Below are positions 49,462-63,048 of a stretch of 64,000 nt of DNA, piece after piece (positions within the stretch are counted from its first letter, which is position 1; every line of letters begins with the position of its first letter). Both the position numbers and the translations under genes were made by a program. The notes below the pieces were generated by a model. That model made no database searches, was not told where the DNA came from, and saw only the letters and a program-made list of their open reading frames with translations. The stretch comes from Rhizoctonia solani (Eukaryota > Basidiomycota > Agaricomycetes > Cantharellales > Ceratobasidiaceae). The DNA is taken from contig NC_057372.1 in NCBI RefSeq assembly GCF_016906535.1, positions 1,965,501 to 2,029,500 on the forward strand, read 5' to 3'.

Positions 49462-49847
49462 GGCACTTGCATTAATATTGCGAATTAGGATTTGTTCCAG
49501 GTGAACTCCTGTGGTAAAGGCAAACAGGCGGTGGTCGTTAAATTGTCACTAAAGAAGTATTCAATTCGATGTCCAATTTGTCAAACACTAAGAAACGTCG
49601 ATCACCTGTACGAACTAAGCAATGCCTAAATAGTAGACTTCACGCGAAGATACGAAGAGACTGTATCGCGCACAAGCAAGTAGAAATCATGGTGTAAGAG
49701 AGGACGACCCCAAAAGTAGTTTTCATCGGGGCAACGTGGTCCCAGTCACATGACGTGGAACGTCATATACACCTCACAGATACAAAGCAATAGCCCATGA
49801 CATTCTCATAATAAGTAATATACGAAGAGTACTGGCTGCCCAAACGT
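49462..49847. other. Intergenic, Mdm12 promoter and PDA1 3' region
   Basis: About 390 bp. May hold the tiny first exon of the Mdm12 gene. Nothing else recognised. Confidence 0.4.
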
Positions 49848-51435
49848 CTAGTAGTAATGAATCTATTGCGCATTTAGTCAGAATGATTACTTTGAGCTCG
49901 AGCCTCAAGTGTTCTTACCTCCTCACGCTCACGACCGCGCATGTAGGGAGGTTCCGTACCCTTGTAATAGATGTCGGTCCAGAGGTCCTTTGGATCAGGC
50001 TCGGGAGAAGCCTTGGCCTCTTCAACGGCCTTGTCAACTTCGGCCTTGGCCTCCTTGTCAATTGTCTGGAGTAGCAGTCAGCACTTCCTGTTCATGGCAT
50101 AACAAAGGGCGACCTCACCTTCAACTCCTCCTCCGAGGCGACGCCCCAGTCTTCCAAATATTTCTGAAGACCTTTGATCGGATCCTGAGTGCTGCGCATG
50201 CGCTGGATCTCCTCACGGGTACGGTAGGTGGTTCCAGGGTCAGACATACTGCCAAATAAGGATAATGAGTAGTTGAAGGATACAATAATTCAGTGTACCT
50301 ACGAGTGGCCACCATAGCGGTATGTGACAAACTCGAGCAAGAGCGGACCATTGCCATTGAGGCACCAATCACGAGCATATTTGACACCTTGGTGAGAGGC
50401 GATTATGTCCATGCCATTAACCTAAGCAAATTAGACTATCAGTCGGGCCGGGACTTCAAGGGACTCGAGACCTCACCTGGATACCGGGGATGAGATCACC
50501 ACGCTTGAAGTACTCGGTGTTCGAAGACGAGCGTTCGGCTGAGGTACCCATACCATACTTGTTATTCTCGCAGACGAACACACACGGCAGGTTCCACAGC
50601 TTTGCCTGAATGGAAATAATACCTTTAGTAATTCAAAAGCGCTGTATTCTGATGAACCGACCATGTTGTATGCTTCAAAGACTTGACCCTGGTTACTTGC
50701 ACCATCTCCATACATCGAGAAAGTTACGTTTTTGTTGCCCATGTACTTTTGGGCAAAAGCAAGCCCAGCGCCAACTGGTACTTGGGCACCAACAATACCG
50801 TTTCCTCCAAAGAACGAGGGGGTGAAGATGTGCATTGATCCACCCTTTCCGTTGGACATTCCGGCCTGGCGACCTATAGAATTCGTGATCAATCACCCGC
50901 TTCTATGATCGCCCTTCAGCGAGTTTAGCATACCAAGGAGCTCAGCGATAACGCCCTTCACGGTTCCACCGCGCAAGACTGCGAAAGGGTGGCAGCGGTA
51001 TGCGGTGATAACGCGGTCGTCCTTCTCAATGGCACTCTCCAATCCCACAGAGACTGCTTCCTGGCCGATTGCAAGATGACAGAACCCTCGAATAAGCTTT
51101 GCCTTGTATAAAGCGTCGGCGGCCATCTCCATGCGACGCATTATCGTCATCTGACGATACATGTCGACGAGCATATCTTTCGTGACCTGGACATCGAGAC
51201 CAGGAGAGTCGCAACGATACGCTTGAAAAGAGTCCTCGTGTAACCTAAGCGTAAAGGGCTCCGATCCCGAAGAGGGCACGGATTGACGAAGCTCAGTAGT
51301 ATCGGCAGACGTTTGAATCGATCGCGCAAGTCCCGGAGTCTATCGCCCATATGTTATTAGGATATTTCTACTACTACATGTTATGCTTACAATGCGACGG
51401 GACGCGAGACGTGAGGCGACACGGAGAGCAGCCAT
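49848..51435 (-). CDS. PDA1: Pyruvate dehydrogenase E1 component, alpha subunit
   Basis: Thiamine-diphosphate-dependent decarboxylase subunit of the mitochondrial PDH complex. Presequence [15 protein letters not shown], then [20 protein letters not shown]. Conserved blocks: [78 protein letters not shown], and the ThDP motif [16 protein letters not shown]...[10 protein letters not shown]. The phosphorylation loop YRYGGHSMSDPG with its regulatory Ser is present, as is [13 protein letters not shown]. The protein ends with a tiny exon giving IHYY, at 49848. ATG at 51435. The aldo-keto reductase is divergent, with 251 bp between the two starts. Confidence 0.94.
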
Positions 51436-51483
51436 CGTGGGACTTGTGGAAGACGCGTTGGGGCAACTTGATTTTTCGAGATA

Positions 51484-51675
51484 TCAGGGTGCGTAAGCAT
51501 AGTAAGCGCCGGGCGCTGAGCTGTTCGGGACATCTTGAGACATCATTTGATAGGATGCCAGATCCGGAGGAGGCCGGCCCGTCGCGCCGGGAGGCGGTTC
51601 CATAAATGCGTCACATGAATCGTGTATAAAAGTAACGTCGTTTTCTTCACATCCACCACATACCCATTGCGCCAT
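51484..51675 (-). CDS. Possible small Cys-rich protein (63 aa)
   Basis: An open frame with ATG at 51675 and TGA at 51484 fits entirely between the divergent PDA1 and aldo-keto reductase starts. It begins MAQWVCGGCEENDVTFIHDS and has CxxC plus a further Cys, then a Pro/Gly-rich stretch (MEPPPGATGRPPPDLASYQM) and a Tyr/Ala/Pro end (GAYYAYAP). The composition looks like protein rather than chance and no intron is needed. It would overlap the PDA1 5' UTR. No family is recognised. Confidence 0.35.
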   Translation of the reverse strand: MAQWVCGGCEENDVTFIHDSCDAFMEPPPGATGRPPPDLASYQMMSQDVPNSSAPGAYYAYAP

Positions 51676-51686
51676 CAATACAAAGT

Positions 51687-53379
51687 ATGATACACTGTCG
51701 TTCATTGCCGTTGACGACTTTGCTAAAACGTTCATTCCCCGCCCCTTCGCCTCTACACCACTCTTTCAGACTCGCCCGCACCCTCCATTACTCACCGTTT
51801 GTCAGAATGCCCGCTGCACCCGTTGACGCTTCGACCAAATCCCTCGCTATCCCCCACTCCAAGTACCCTCAGAAGCAAATTCCCATCCTTGGATTGGGTA
51901 CTTGGCTCTCAAAACCGTAGGTTGAGTCGTCATCAATTTCAATTTCAATTTGTGACTTCATTTCGCAGTGGTGAGGTCGAGCAGGCCGTCTACGATGCCT
52001 TGAAGGCTGGATACACCCACATCGATGGTATGTAGTCGTACTCTTTATGTGCATAGTATGCCCTAACTTAATCGCTATTATCCAGCTGCTGCCAGTGAGT
52101 ACCCCATTATCGCAAGCCATCTCATGAAATGAAATAACTCCTTCGCGATCGAAAGTTTACAAGAACGAGAACGAAGGTATCTATTTCAAGTTGCAAAGTT
52201 TATCCCCTATGTACTTACGACTGCACAGTTGGCAATGGCATTAAGAAATTCCTTCAGGAGACCGGCAAGAGCCGTGATGAGCTTTGGATCACATCCAAGC
52301 TCTGGAACAACTCGTACGTATGATCTTGCCTGCATCGGTCCCGTCCTAATATAGAACCAGTCACCGCCCTGAAAATGCGCCCGCGGCTCTTGAGAAAACC
52401 CTCAAGGATTTGCAGATCGACTACCTCGATCTCGTAAGTTACTCGATCATTGAATTATTTGTTTATTCGACTAATTATTTTGAGCACAGTACCTCGTCCA
52501 CTGGCCTGCAGCTATGCAGGGCGGTGGAGAATTGATTCCTAAGGATGAGCATGGTCTCCCTCTTGTCGACCGCGGGGTTACTCACAACGACACCTGGCGT
52601 GCGATGTACGTCCTCAAGCCATGCGCCAGTCCCCTCAGCCGTTTAACTTTGTATGTAGGGAGGCTCTTCTCGAGACTGGCAAAGTCCGCAACATTGGCCT
52701 GAGCAACTTTACTCGCGCTGAGACCGAAAACGTGTTGAAGACTGCAGTCCACAAGCCCGATTTCATTCAGATTGAGGTTCACCCTTGTATGTTTGTCATG
52801 ATCGGATCCCAAGCAAACTATTAACTTGGTTCCAGACCTCCAACAGACCGAATACATCAAGTGGCTCCAGAGCCAAGGTATCGTCGTCGAGGCTTACTCT
52901 CCCTTTGGCAACCTCAACCCTATCTACTCCGTCGGAGATGAAGGTCGCATTATTGACAAACCTGAGGTCAAGAAGATCGCCGAAAAATACAACAAGACCC
53001 CAAGTCAGGTCGTCCTTTCCTGGGGTGTCGCGTGAGTATATTACATTCAGTCCTGAGTGATAAAATCTGATATTTTTTTTCAGCCATGACCTTGTCATTC
53101 TACCTAAGTCTGTTAATGCTAAGCGTATTGCCGAGAATGTGGGCATCTTCGATTACGATGCTGAGGACACTGCTGCTATCGATGGCATCAACCTTAACCT
53201 CCGCTACAACGATGCCTCGACCGACTTTGGCTATGTCTTCTGTGAGTACAAATTTTTGACTCATAAAATAATCCAACTAAATGCTTTGTTTAGTCTCCGA
53301 TGAAAAGTCTCCGGCAAAGATTGCTGATGCTTTCTTGGAACTCTCCAAGTCTGCTGTTGCAAAGGCCAAGGGTGCCTAA
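51687..53379 (+). CDS. Aldo-keto reductase
   Basis: NADPH-dependent (alpha/beta)8 reductase of carbonyl compounds. The first ATG (51687) adds a basic N-terminus, MIHCRSLPLTTLLKRSFPAP and RLARTLHYSPF, that looks like a mitochondrial presequence; a second in-frame ATG at 51807 (MPAAPVDAST) would give a cytosolic form. Conserved parts: IPILGLGTWLSKP, AVYDALKAGYTHIDAAAIYK (catalytic Asp and Tyr), ENEVGNGIKKFLQ, ELWITSKLWN (catalytic Lys), DYLDLYLVHWP (catalytic His), VRNIGLSNF, IQIEVHPYLQQ, VVEAYSPFGN and LPKSVNAKRIAEN. Eight or more introns, with exons of 9 and 21 nt. Ends KAKGA. Confidence 0.92.
52086..52094 (+). other. 9-nt micro-exon in the aldo-keto reductase
   Basis: CTGCTGCCA between TATCCAG and GTGAGT completes the conserved HID-AAA-IYK active-site segment. 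The next exon, 52156-52176, is only 21 nt. Confidence 0.6.
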
Positions 53380-53638
53380 ATAGCCCTAAAATCAACACTT
53401 TTATGTATAGATAATTCGTTGAATAAAATATTAATATTGCACATTACGATCCGTTTCTTGAAAATACCTCGAAGTTGCCACATGTGAGCCACATGGTTGA
53501 TCGCGACAAACGCCCGCCCAAATGAGCCACCTTGGGTATCAATCACGTGTCCAGTTCAATCTCGCACCCGACCATCACGCAGTGACCGCCACGCACATCT
53601 AGCCCTTCCAATCTCTTGAAAGCGACTGAACCGCTACA

Positions 53639-54817
<1,179 letters not shown>

Positions 54818-56527
54818 TTGCTCGCACTCTGCACACTTGAGATATCTATGACCCTATCATAGACTTATTTTCACACCTCGCTCTCTTCCTGGATACCTTG
54901 CACTATATTTGCATTTCCAATATGTATTTTCTTGTCCGCCTTGCCAGAATGTAATCTAACGTGTATTTGAACTGGAATAACTCACGTGCTTTAGCCTTGA
55001 TATTGGAATTATATAGCCCTTGCACAGATTGCATTGTCGATACTCAGCGCGGATATGCCGCATCTTGAAGAACTGTTGAAAATTAACCCACCTAGCCGAT
55101 TCACCAGCCTCTTTGTTCCGGTTGGTTCGGAGCTGAAATCTCTGGACAATACGCCGAGAACCCAAAGCTTAGACGCCCCGAGGCACTGGCCTAACTTTGC
55201 GTTGGAACCCTCAGACAAAGTGGAACAACCATATCTAACTTGGAAACCTGTTTGTCATAGCACATTTTAGAGAAAGAATACGCCGAAGTTGAGATTGAGA
55301 ATACCCACCGAATCGATGTTTCAGCTTCAAACTTAAATTATAATCGAACATATATACCAAAAAGAAGCCAGTGCCTGTGAAAATTGAAAAGAGAACTTAA
55401 TAGTTGATGCTGGTCAAGTGCAGGCTGCCTTCAACCTACCGACAGCCTGCCCCATGACTTTGCCAGGACGAGATACTGGATACACCAAGTCGGCGATCAA
55501 CAAACGAACTCGAACACGACAGCTTTCAAGGAACTACCGATATGGTTTTGGGAGGCATAATGATGCGAAATTGTTCTTGGATGGAAAATGCCGGATATCT
55601 TTAGGCTCATAAATATGAAGAAACTACAGGCCAAGAAAGCTATAGTATAGAAATGCTACGATCAGCAGCGAAATACTGATGAATCCTTGTCAATCAAATC
55701 CGTTGGAACATGTGTATATGCGCCCCTAAAAGACTAGCTAGCTCTATATGTAGCCATATTTTAGGCGTACGTAGCTATTAATAGGTATTAAAAAGACCAA
55801 CGAAGCTAAACTAGTTTGAGGGGAGAGGAAGTTCGGCAACAGGAGCACTCAAATAAGTTATGTAAAACCTCAAAGGCGAGTAAATGGGATGTGGAGAGTA
55901 ATTACCATCTTGAGTCTCTGTAATAAGCATTGTCGACTATCCTGTCGTCGTTCGAAACACGCACGAACATATAAATTATATGTAAGTTCAGATTTTGTGC
56001 TTCAACCATATTGGGTGCAGCCAAAAAAAAACGTCACGGAACATTTGAATGGTACTGGGCGTCTCCGCCAATGTTTTGCGCGTCATTTGATGAGTCAATT
56101 GGGAAACCTGGTCTTTGTGTGAGAGAAAAAAGATTAAATTATATTCCATTTTGACAAGAATAATGCTTTGTTGAAGCCTCAATCTGGCTATGAGTATGGT
56201 TCCTAGTTTGGACCGGGACGGAGTTGAAAATATTTGATTTCAAGTTCCTGGAAGACTATTGCTGGTACATAGGGAGCGACATTGAGAAATACTATGACGG
56301 CGTCAGAGAACAAGCTTAAAACAGCAAGAGCCCGGGGATTTACAAACAAATGTAAAAAAAAAAATTATCGAAACAGAGGGGTTATAAAATATCGAAAGCC
56401 TAACTATATATAAGCCAAACGAAGGATGGTGTTCTTGAAATGTGTTTTGACCGAAGAAATCTATGGATCCCGAGTCCCTTAACTTAATCCGAGTATGATA
56501 ATAATTAACAATTGCTTATCAAGAGAT
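54818..56527. other. 1.7-kb gene-poor region
   Basis: Several short frames (78, 64 and 77 codons) without family likeness. AT-rich, with A runs near 56025 and 56355. I see no supported gene. Confidence 0.45.
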
Positions 56528-58208
56528 CTACTTTCTTGCGGGGATGGCTAGGCATATTGCTCCGAGAATTGCCGCAACAACAACTCCCATAATCGCACTC
56601 CTCACGACAATCTCCCATTGTGCGCGAGTCACTATCGGGCTTAGCACTTTGGTCAGTGGGCCAAATGTCGGAATTGATCCAAAGTTTCTGTCCGAACGAG
56701 TGGGCAACGCCGATCCCCATTGGTTGGGGTCAGCCGATGCATTGGGTCCCGGACTCGGCAAAGCATCGAAATCAAAGGACCATCGCTGAGGGGCGGCCAG
56801 ACCTGCTGCAGCGTTTGGCTGTTGTATTAAGTTGTTTACTGACGCGGGGGATGCTACAGTCTGTGGTGACGCCATCGCCGTTAACTCGCAAGCTTGGCCT
56901 CGTGTCTGGTGGTCACCGTGCCCCATCGATGACGTCGAATAATGTCGCGAATGCTTCCCGAGGGTCGAAGCAGATGAATATGAGCCCATGTGGCCTTGCT
57001 CCAGGTCGACATGAAGCACCTGGTTTGTAGCGCCTCCGGATTTCTCAATATCATTGCGTGGTTTATCTTCGGAATAAGATATTGATGCTGGTTGGGGTTT
57101 GGATATTGGAGCTGTGATCTTTGGGCGCGCAAGCTCGTATGGGTAGAGTTGGCGACTGTCTCCGGCCAAGTATATAAGTATACAAACGCCTTTTGTGGAA
57201 ACTGCGTTAGAGTCATTGCCAATAGCTAGGACTTAAATTCTGGGGAGGCCCAGATGGAAACCTAGAGCCGAACAGCCCGGTTGCGAGACCTTACTCACCA
57301 TGTAAGCTCATTATAGTGATCCAAGCGCCAAGCCAGAATATGGGAATAGCCGCAACTCGGAGGGCGCGACCCCCTCGACCTTGAAGGATGCTGACAAGCA
57401 CAGGGGCAAGCCCAACAGCTGAATAGACTTCAGGAACAGATTTGAAAGAAGTAGTATTAGGCGTACCTAATGTGATAACCCCCAGGGCAATTCCGAACAG
57501 GCCCCTTGCACGACCAGAGTTGCCGCATGATCCACAGACAAAGCGATTGAGTGATTCCCGCAGCATGTCCTCGACCTCACTTTTGATTTTGGTCAGCGCA
57601 ATTGGATTCGGATAGGACAGCCCGGTTGGGCGGCCCTGAGAGGAAGACTCCTGTGGCATAGAGACGGATGAAATGGGTTGTTGAGATGAGTTGGGAAGGC
57701 CTTCAAGAGACTCTCTGGAAAGGTTGAGCTTGAAGTGCGCATCATTGACGAGGAAAGTCTGCTTGGCTCGGGACCATGAGAGAGCAAGCTGTGGGGAGTA
57801 AGGCGTTCCAGTCTGGGCCCAAGCATTGTATGCTTTTGTATAGTCCCTATACCATTGGATAAAGTACCTAAAGACGAGCATGGGTTGAGCCCATCATACA
57901 CCAGCATATAAGGACTTACAAGTTTTCGGGTGAGTGCTCGACAAAGAGCAGGTACTCCTCAAAATCTTTTCGGCTGAGCGGAGGTAGATGCTGCCCGTCT
58001 GTAATTAAGTGAGCACGGGATGGATGTATTCTATTGTACACATACCCAGCACGTCCGCGAGCTTAACCTCGAAGAGTGGAGTCAATGACATGCTCCGTAC
58101 ACGGCCGATTTTGATTTGAGACCGAGGAGGGTTAAAGAGGCGACGAGGTACATCCTTGAGCGCCTTGAATGAGTATGGGTAATGGGGTGGTCGAGTAAAC
58201 GAAGCCAT
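56528..58208 (-). CDS. RGS-domain membrane protein (Rax1-like)
   Basis: N-terminus MASFTRPPHYPYSFKALKDV, then a split RGS domain: LFEVKLADVLG, LPPLSRKDFEEYLLFVEHSP and ENLYFIQWYRDYTKAYNAWA. A Ser-rich linker (PNSSQQPISSVSMPQESSSQ) leads to EVEDMLRESLNRFVCGSCGN. Hydrophobic segments follow: GLFGIALGVITLG, VYSAVGLAPVLVSILQG and VAAIPIFWLGAWITIMSL, then one more near KGVCILIYLAGD. A long polar domain with Ser/Pro/Gln ends in IVVRSAIMGVVVAAILGAIC, a C-terminal membrane segment. The split-RGS-plus-TM layout matches the fungal Rax1 group, linked to bud-site choice in yeast and G-protein signalling in filamentous fungi. ATG at 58208. Confidence 0.8.
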
Positions 58209-59377
58209 GGGGAGTTGCGAGGCTATCGGCCATGCGGTCCCGTGTTTTTATCAAGGTCCCGGGAATTGGTTCTGAGTTTAGGCGTCTGATCTTCGTTCCT
58301 CGGCCCTCGGTTATGACGTGAATGACCTATTCCACGTGAGAGTTTTAGATTCTCCACGCGCAAATTGAGTTCCAGACCTCCTATCCCTTGTCCTGGCGAC
58401 TGTTGACATGTGTCAATTCTACTGCAATATTCCCTGATCTTTTTGTGCTGGATACCATCGGACCACCCCTTATCGTCGCATACAGACATGCTATGGCTAT
58501 AATAGGTGGTCTTGAGGGTCCGTTATAGGTGGGCTTCGTACCTGAGGAGAATTGAATATGCGGATGTCTGACGCGCAATGATGGATAAGCAAAGACAAGC
58601 ACAGTCAGCTGACTAATAAGTAGCCGCAACTAAGAAAAGGGCCCGCAAAGCTCCCATCCCCCTATCCTCGGCTCTCCTCGATGTGCACCATCAACGCTAG
58701 AGAGGATGGATCAAAAACGCCGATATCTTGATGTTATATAGCGCAATATCTCATCATAGCTTCGGGGACATCTGTTTCAGGCCGAGGATCGACATACTGC
58801 CTGCAGATTTTGGTAGGGCAAGCACATGCTAGTGTCTATGCAGATCGCCAACGATACTTCACATTCCGGACGTTCAACGGAAAATTGAATAGGAAAACAC
58901 GCACCTTGTGAGGTATTATCACTACACTAGTACCAACTCTTTGCGGGCCATCAGGTTCAAACCCTATAGATCACCAGCCAAGGCATACTAGAAGCCTTTC
59001 ATTATAGAAACCGTGAGTGTGTTACTCTGTAGGCATCGTCTGAGTGGCCTGCAGGTTATTCGTGTCATAGATGTTACGCTTAAACTTTTTTAGACAGAGT
59101 TCCTCGCAAGATTTCTGAACGCTTCGCTTCGAATAGCTGCCGATGAAACCCATATGTATTCGAAAAATAATTGTACCGCACTAACAATAAAAGAAATGAG
59201 AGCAGGTCCATCCAACGCAACACACACGGTGGCAAGAGTAAGATCAAGTAACAACACAATTAAGACAGCGAAAATATTCAAAATGAAGGAGATAATTAAC
59301 CCCTGAGAATCCAAGCAACTTCTGCGCGCCACCATATGACCATACAGTACTTTCAAATGCGCCGTGTATCGTTCGAC
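58209..59377. other. Intergenic
   Basis: About 1.2 kb. A hydrophobic minus-strand frame (59090-59356) lies directly 3' of the glucanase gene and is not accepted as a gene. Nothing else is seen. Confidence 0.45.
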
Positions 59378-62159
59378 TTATGCCTTTGGAGGTGGAGTGG
59401 GCCGGGGAATTGGCCACCGTCTTTGGTTAGGGCACGTCATAGGACTTGGGCTTGCGATGGCGTCCCATGCGGGCGCGTACGTGCATCCAGCGACGGCCGT
59501 ATAAGCTGGGGCGGTATCATCGGTCTTGTACCAACCACTTCCGGCATCAAACGTCTTGGTAGTCTTCCCATGAACGGAAGTGTATGTAGGAGCAGGCATG
59601 GTTGTGACGGACGCTGTTTGGGTGTACGTTGCGTAGGGTGGATTCGCGTTGTTGAGTGTTGCCGGAGGCCAGGTACCGTACTTGGCGATCTGAGCAGCTA
59701 CAATATCACCTGCGCCGGCACCTCCGGTTTGCCATGCTTTCAGTGGTGCGTTGAACGGGTTGCTGGGGAGTCCTTGAGACGCGCAAACTCCGATAGCTTC
59801 GCGAGGATCCTGGGTGATCCAACCTTCCGCAAGACCGAGCTTGTAGGACCAGAACGGTGCCTCAATTTTATTGGTGAGACTCGAGTTGCCAATGTTCCAA
59901 GTCCAGAAGAACCAATTCTACAAACAAACTTAGACTTTTCGATCACACTACGGGTATAGGCGCGCGTACCTGAAGAGCATCCATGGACGCCATGTTGAAC
60001 TCCTTAACTGCAGCACGTGTCTGGGCATCCCACTTTTGGTAGTCGGTCCATCTAGCGAAGAGTCAGTGGTAACCCACGGCTAAAAAAAAGTCTACGCACC
60101 GGTCGCAGCTACCAGCACCCAGTCCTTGCCCCTGGAAACCAATGTAGGTACCTTCGTAGCGAGTTCCAAGGTTAACGCCATTGACGTTTAACCCACAGTC
60201 GTTCATCGCGTTACTCCATTCGCCCGCAGCAATGAACCCAAAGTTCTTCATTGAGTTGTTCACATTGCTCGCCCAGGCTTGGCAAGGCTTCAAGACTTGC
60301 TGATCCAAAGGATCATTTCCGACACCGCCAAACGCAAGGTACGTGTGAGCTGAAAAGAAGATTAAAGTCAGTGCCAATCGAGACAGGGCTCAGAGTGTAC
60401 TTACTATCGAGAGCGACACGGTCAGCACCCTCAAAGAAACCGTCCCACTGGTTCAATCCAACGAATCCGTCGTGAACGGAGATCATTGGGCCCTTCCCTT
60501 CACCCACGCCGGAGATATTGCGGATAATGTTGTAGACCTCCATGTAACTGTAGAGATGTTAGATAAGTATAGGTGCATCAAAAGTTGGACATACAAGGAA
60601 CCGATTTGATCTTGGCCGATGGTGGGAACAAGCGCTTCGTTCACGACACCAAAGAAAGGAACAACGTCCTTGTATTGCGGTTGAGAAATGAACTGAGTCA
60701 AAATGCTAAGCTGCGGTCAGTAACCATTGAAACGGCCCAACGACGAACTCACCGAATGTAGTCCAAAGTTCGTTGCGCGTTGGCAAGACCCATTGGACCA
60801 TTCAAAAAGTTGATTCCATGGGCAAGACGACCCGAGTGATTCCAAGCGTTCTGACTACCAGGGACAGCGTGCAGATCCAAGTTGATGCGAAGACCATACT
60901 TGCGTGCCCATCGGATGGCCTTGAGGAAGTATTTCCAGCAGACCTTGGGCAGGAAGGGTTCGCCGGGCCAAACTTCGATCGCCCAGTAGGGGATGGGAAT
61001 CCGGACCCAATTCAAGCCGGCGGCGGCGATTTGGGCAAAATCTTCTTCAGTCTGGATATGATCGAGTTAGTTACGAATTTGAAAAAGTGGGGCTGGCGTT
61101 TACAATGAAAGTCTTGTAGTGTTCCTCCATCAGGCCCTCGAGACCGCCATTTGCCGTATCCTTTGCCATGCATTCACTCAAAGTCCACTCGTCGACAGCA
61201 ACAATCTGACCTCCAGTGTTGCATCGCTCGTAGAGTGCAGGGGAGATGAAAGGCTCAGTGTTGAGCCAGCCGCCAAGGTTGACACTAATTAAGGACATGA
61301 GTCTCGGTCAATTGAAATTGAGCCAATGTACTCACCCATAGATTTTATCAGTGCTGTAGTCCCAGGTTTGGTTGAGAGGTTTTGTCCAGCTGTTCGGGCG
61401 CGCGCTGTTGTCGAATGGATCATCAGGATTTTCGACCCAGTATCCCCCAAATTTGTTTGTATAGACCATCGTTCCGCCTTCCGTCAGCTTGACTGTGCTA
61501 CCGTCACCGCCGGTGATAGGATCCTGACTCTTTCCGCCTCCGCCTCCTCCACTGCTTCCACCGCCACTGCCTCCACCACTGCCGCCATTACTACTTCCAC
61601 TTCCATTACTCGACCCGCTCTCGCTAGAGAGCATGTTGGGCTTGATAAATTTGAAGTAGACTGGTATAAGAACCCCAAGAGCAATAAGGAGAATGATCAG
61701 GATGATGACTCCACATCGAAACAAGGAATTTCCTTTTTTCTTGGCCGGTGTCGCGTATTCACTTTTGTCAAGTCCACGAGACTGGCCCATAGGCGACATG
61801 GGAACGTCTCCTTCCTTGAAGCCGGCAGTGCTGGCATAAGGGTCGTCGCGGTATCCCGATGGAGCAGAGCCACCTAGGAATGTTGTGCTCCCGCTGGGGG
61901 TACCAGGCATATACGCCGAATCGCGGTAGGGGGAGCCAGTACCGTAGGAGACGATACTATTACGCGGCTCTGGGTCGCCATATCCACCGAGGGCACGAGG
62001 TTCAGGCAATGGGCCATCGTCCCGAAGGTTATAGTACGAGCCGGATGGCTGGGGCGAGGGAGGTGCGTGCAGAGGCTGCGACTCCAAGTGGTAAGATGAG
62101 CCTGCAGCTGAGTGCGCGTATGGAGACTGAGCTGGGTGCAAGGGGTCGTAGTGCGCCAT
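59378..62159 (-). CDS. Membrane-anchored exo-beta-1,3-glucanase, GH5_9
   Basis: Type II membrane glucan 1,3-beta-glucosidase. The N-terminal cytosolic part (about 150 residues, start MAHYDPLHPAQSPYAHSAAG) is rich in Pro, Ser, Tyr and Gly. A Lys-rich stop (PAKKKG) precedes the membrane helix CGVIILIILLIALGVLIPVY. A Ser/Gly linker near 61560-61630 follows. The GH5 domain has VNLGGWLNTEPFISPALYER, LNWVRIPIPYWAIEVWPGEP, LRINLDLHAVPGSQNAWNHS, FFGVVNEAL (acid/base Glu), ISVHDGFVGLNQWDGF, FIAAGEWSNAMNDCGLNVNG (nucleophile Glu in GEW), and NWFFWTWNIGN. A Ser/Thr/Pro C-terminal tail ends at 59378. It acts on cell-wall beta-1,3-glucan from the outside of the membrane. Confidence 0.9.
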
Positions 62160-63048
62160 GGTGGCCGCTCAGTTGAAGTAAGTCGCGTCTGAAAAAGCGG
62201 GGGAAAGTATTATTATCAGATGGTTGGTCGTGCTGAAAAAACCGCGTACCTGATTTGACACTCTTCGGCTCTGCTGTACGGCTGGTTGAAGATATAATTA
62301 ATAAGAACAAAAAGAGGGGGCCAGTCGTTGGGCCAGAAAATGGCAAGAGAGCGAGCAGGTAAGGAGAGAAGAGGGAGGGAGAGTGAGTTGTAAAACAGCA
62401 AGGTTGAACGAGCTCTTTGAACTAATTCTAAATTCCACGCTAGGACAAATACGGTCTTCTAACACAGCCATCTGCTTCCGCACCGACACCAAGGTTAGAT
62501 CTGACACCATAAATGGCGGCCTCATCAACATATTGGCTAGCGTACCTATGATGTTCCTTGGCTAACCTTACTGCATATTTAAATTTTCTGTTCATTCTGA
62601 AGCCACGTAGAAAACTTCAAGCTCTGGTCTCACGCATAGACCAGTATTGTCCGACAAGTCCCCCGACGTGGATTTGGCGATTTGGCGGCGGCTGACAGGT
62701 TAACTCTTCTCCGCTTTACTGAAAGACATCAAACGCGGTTGTATGATCACGTGCTCGTGTTCCATCTATGCTCAGAACAACCAATCCGCTAGAGTTCACA
62801 ATAGACATACTCGGGAAATGCCTCTACAATTGTTTCTCTGCTGGTACCTTGTTAATGATACGCCGCACACGTTCTTGAGGCTGAGCGGCTGAGCATCTGC
62901 TCATGCCGAATCGAGCGAATACACGTGGTTCGGCCGAGATTACATATTAAACCCCTCACTCGTTTGATCCTGTCCACAAAGACGAATTATCCACAAACGA
63001 GTGTCACCATAGTCAAGTGCTGTTATCTAGGAAAGGAAACTCTTTGTG
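62160..63048. other. Divergent promoter of glucanase and aminotransferase
   Basis: About 890 bp. A minus-strand donor/acceptor pair near 62190-62250 may mark a 5' UTR intron of the glucanase. No gene is seen. Confidence 0.45.

Noticed and set aside
58930..58975. GGTTCAAACC, resembling a tRNA T-arm
   Set aside because: No matching acceptor, D-arm or anticodon stem could be folded around it.
59090..59356. Minus-strand 88-codon hydrophobic frame with two membrane-like segments
   Set aside because: Lies directly in the 3' UTR of the glucanase with no separate promoter, splice sites or family; hydrophobic translation of AT-rich DNA is common.
59336..59959. 207-codon plus-strand open frame
   Set aside because: Antisense shadow of the C-terminal exons of the GH5_9 glucanase; no family likeness of its own.
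61326..61877. 183-codon plus-strand open frame
   Set aside because: Shadow of the Ser/Gly linker and membrane region of the glucanase on the minus strand.
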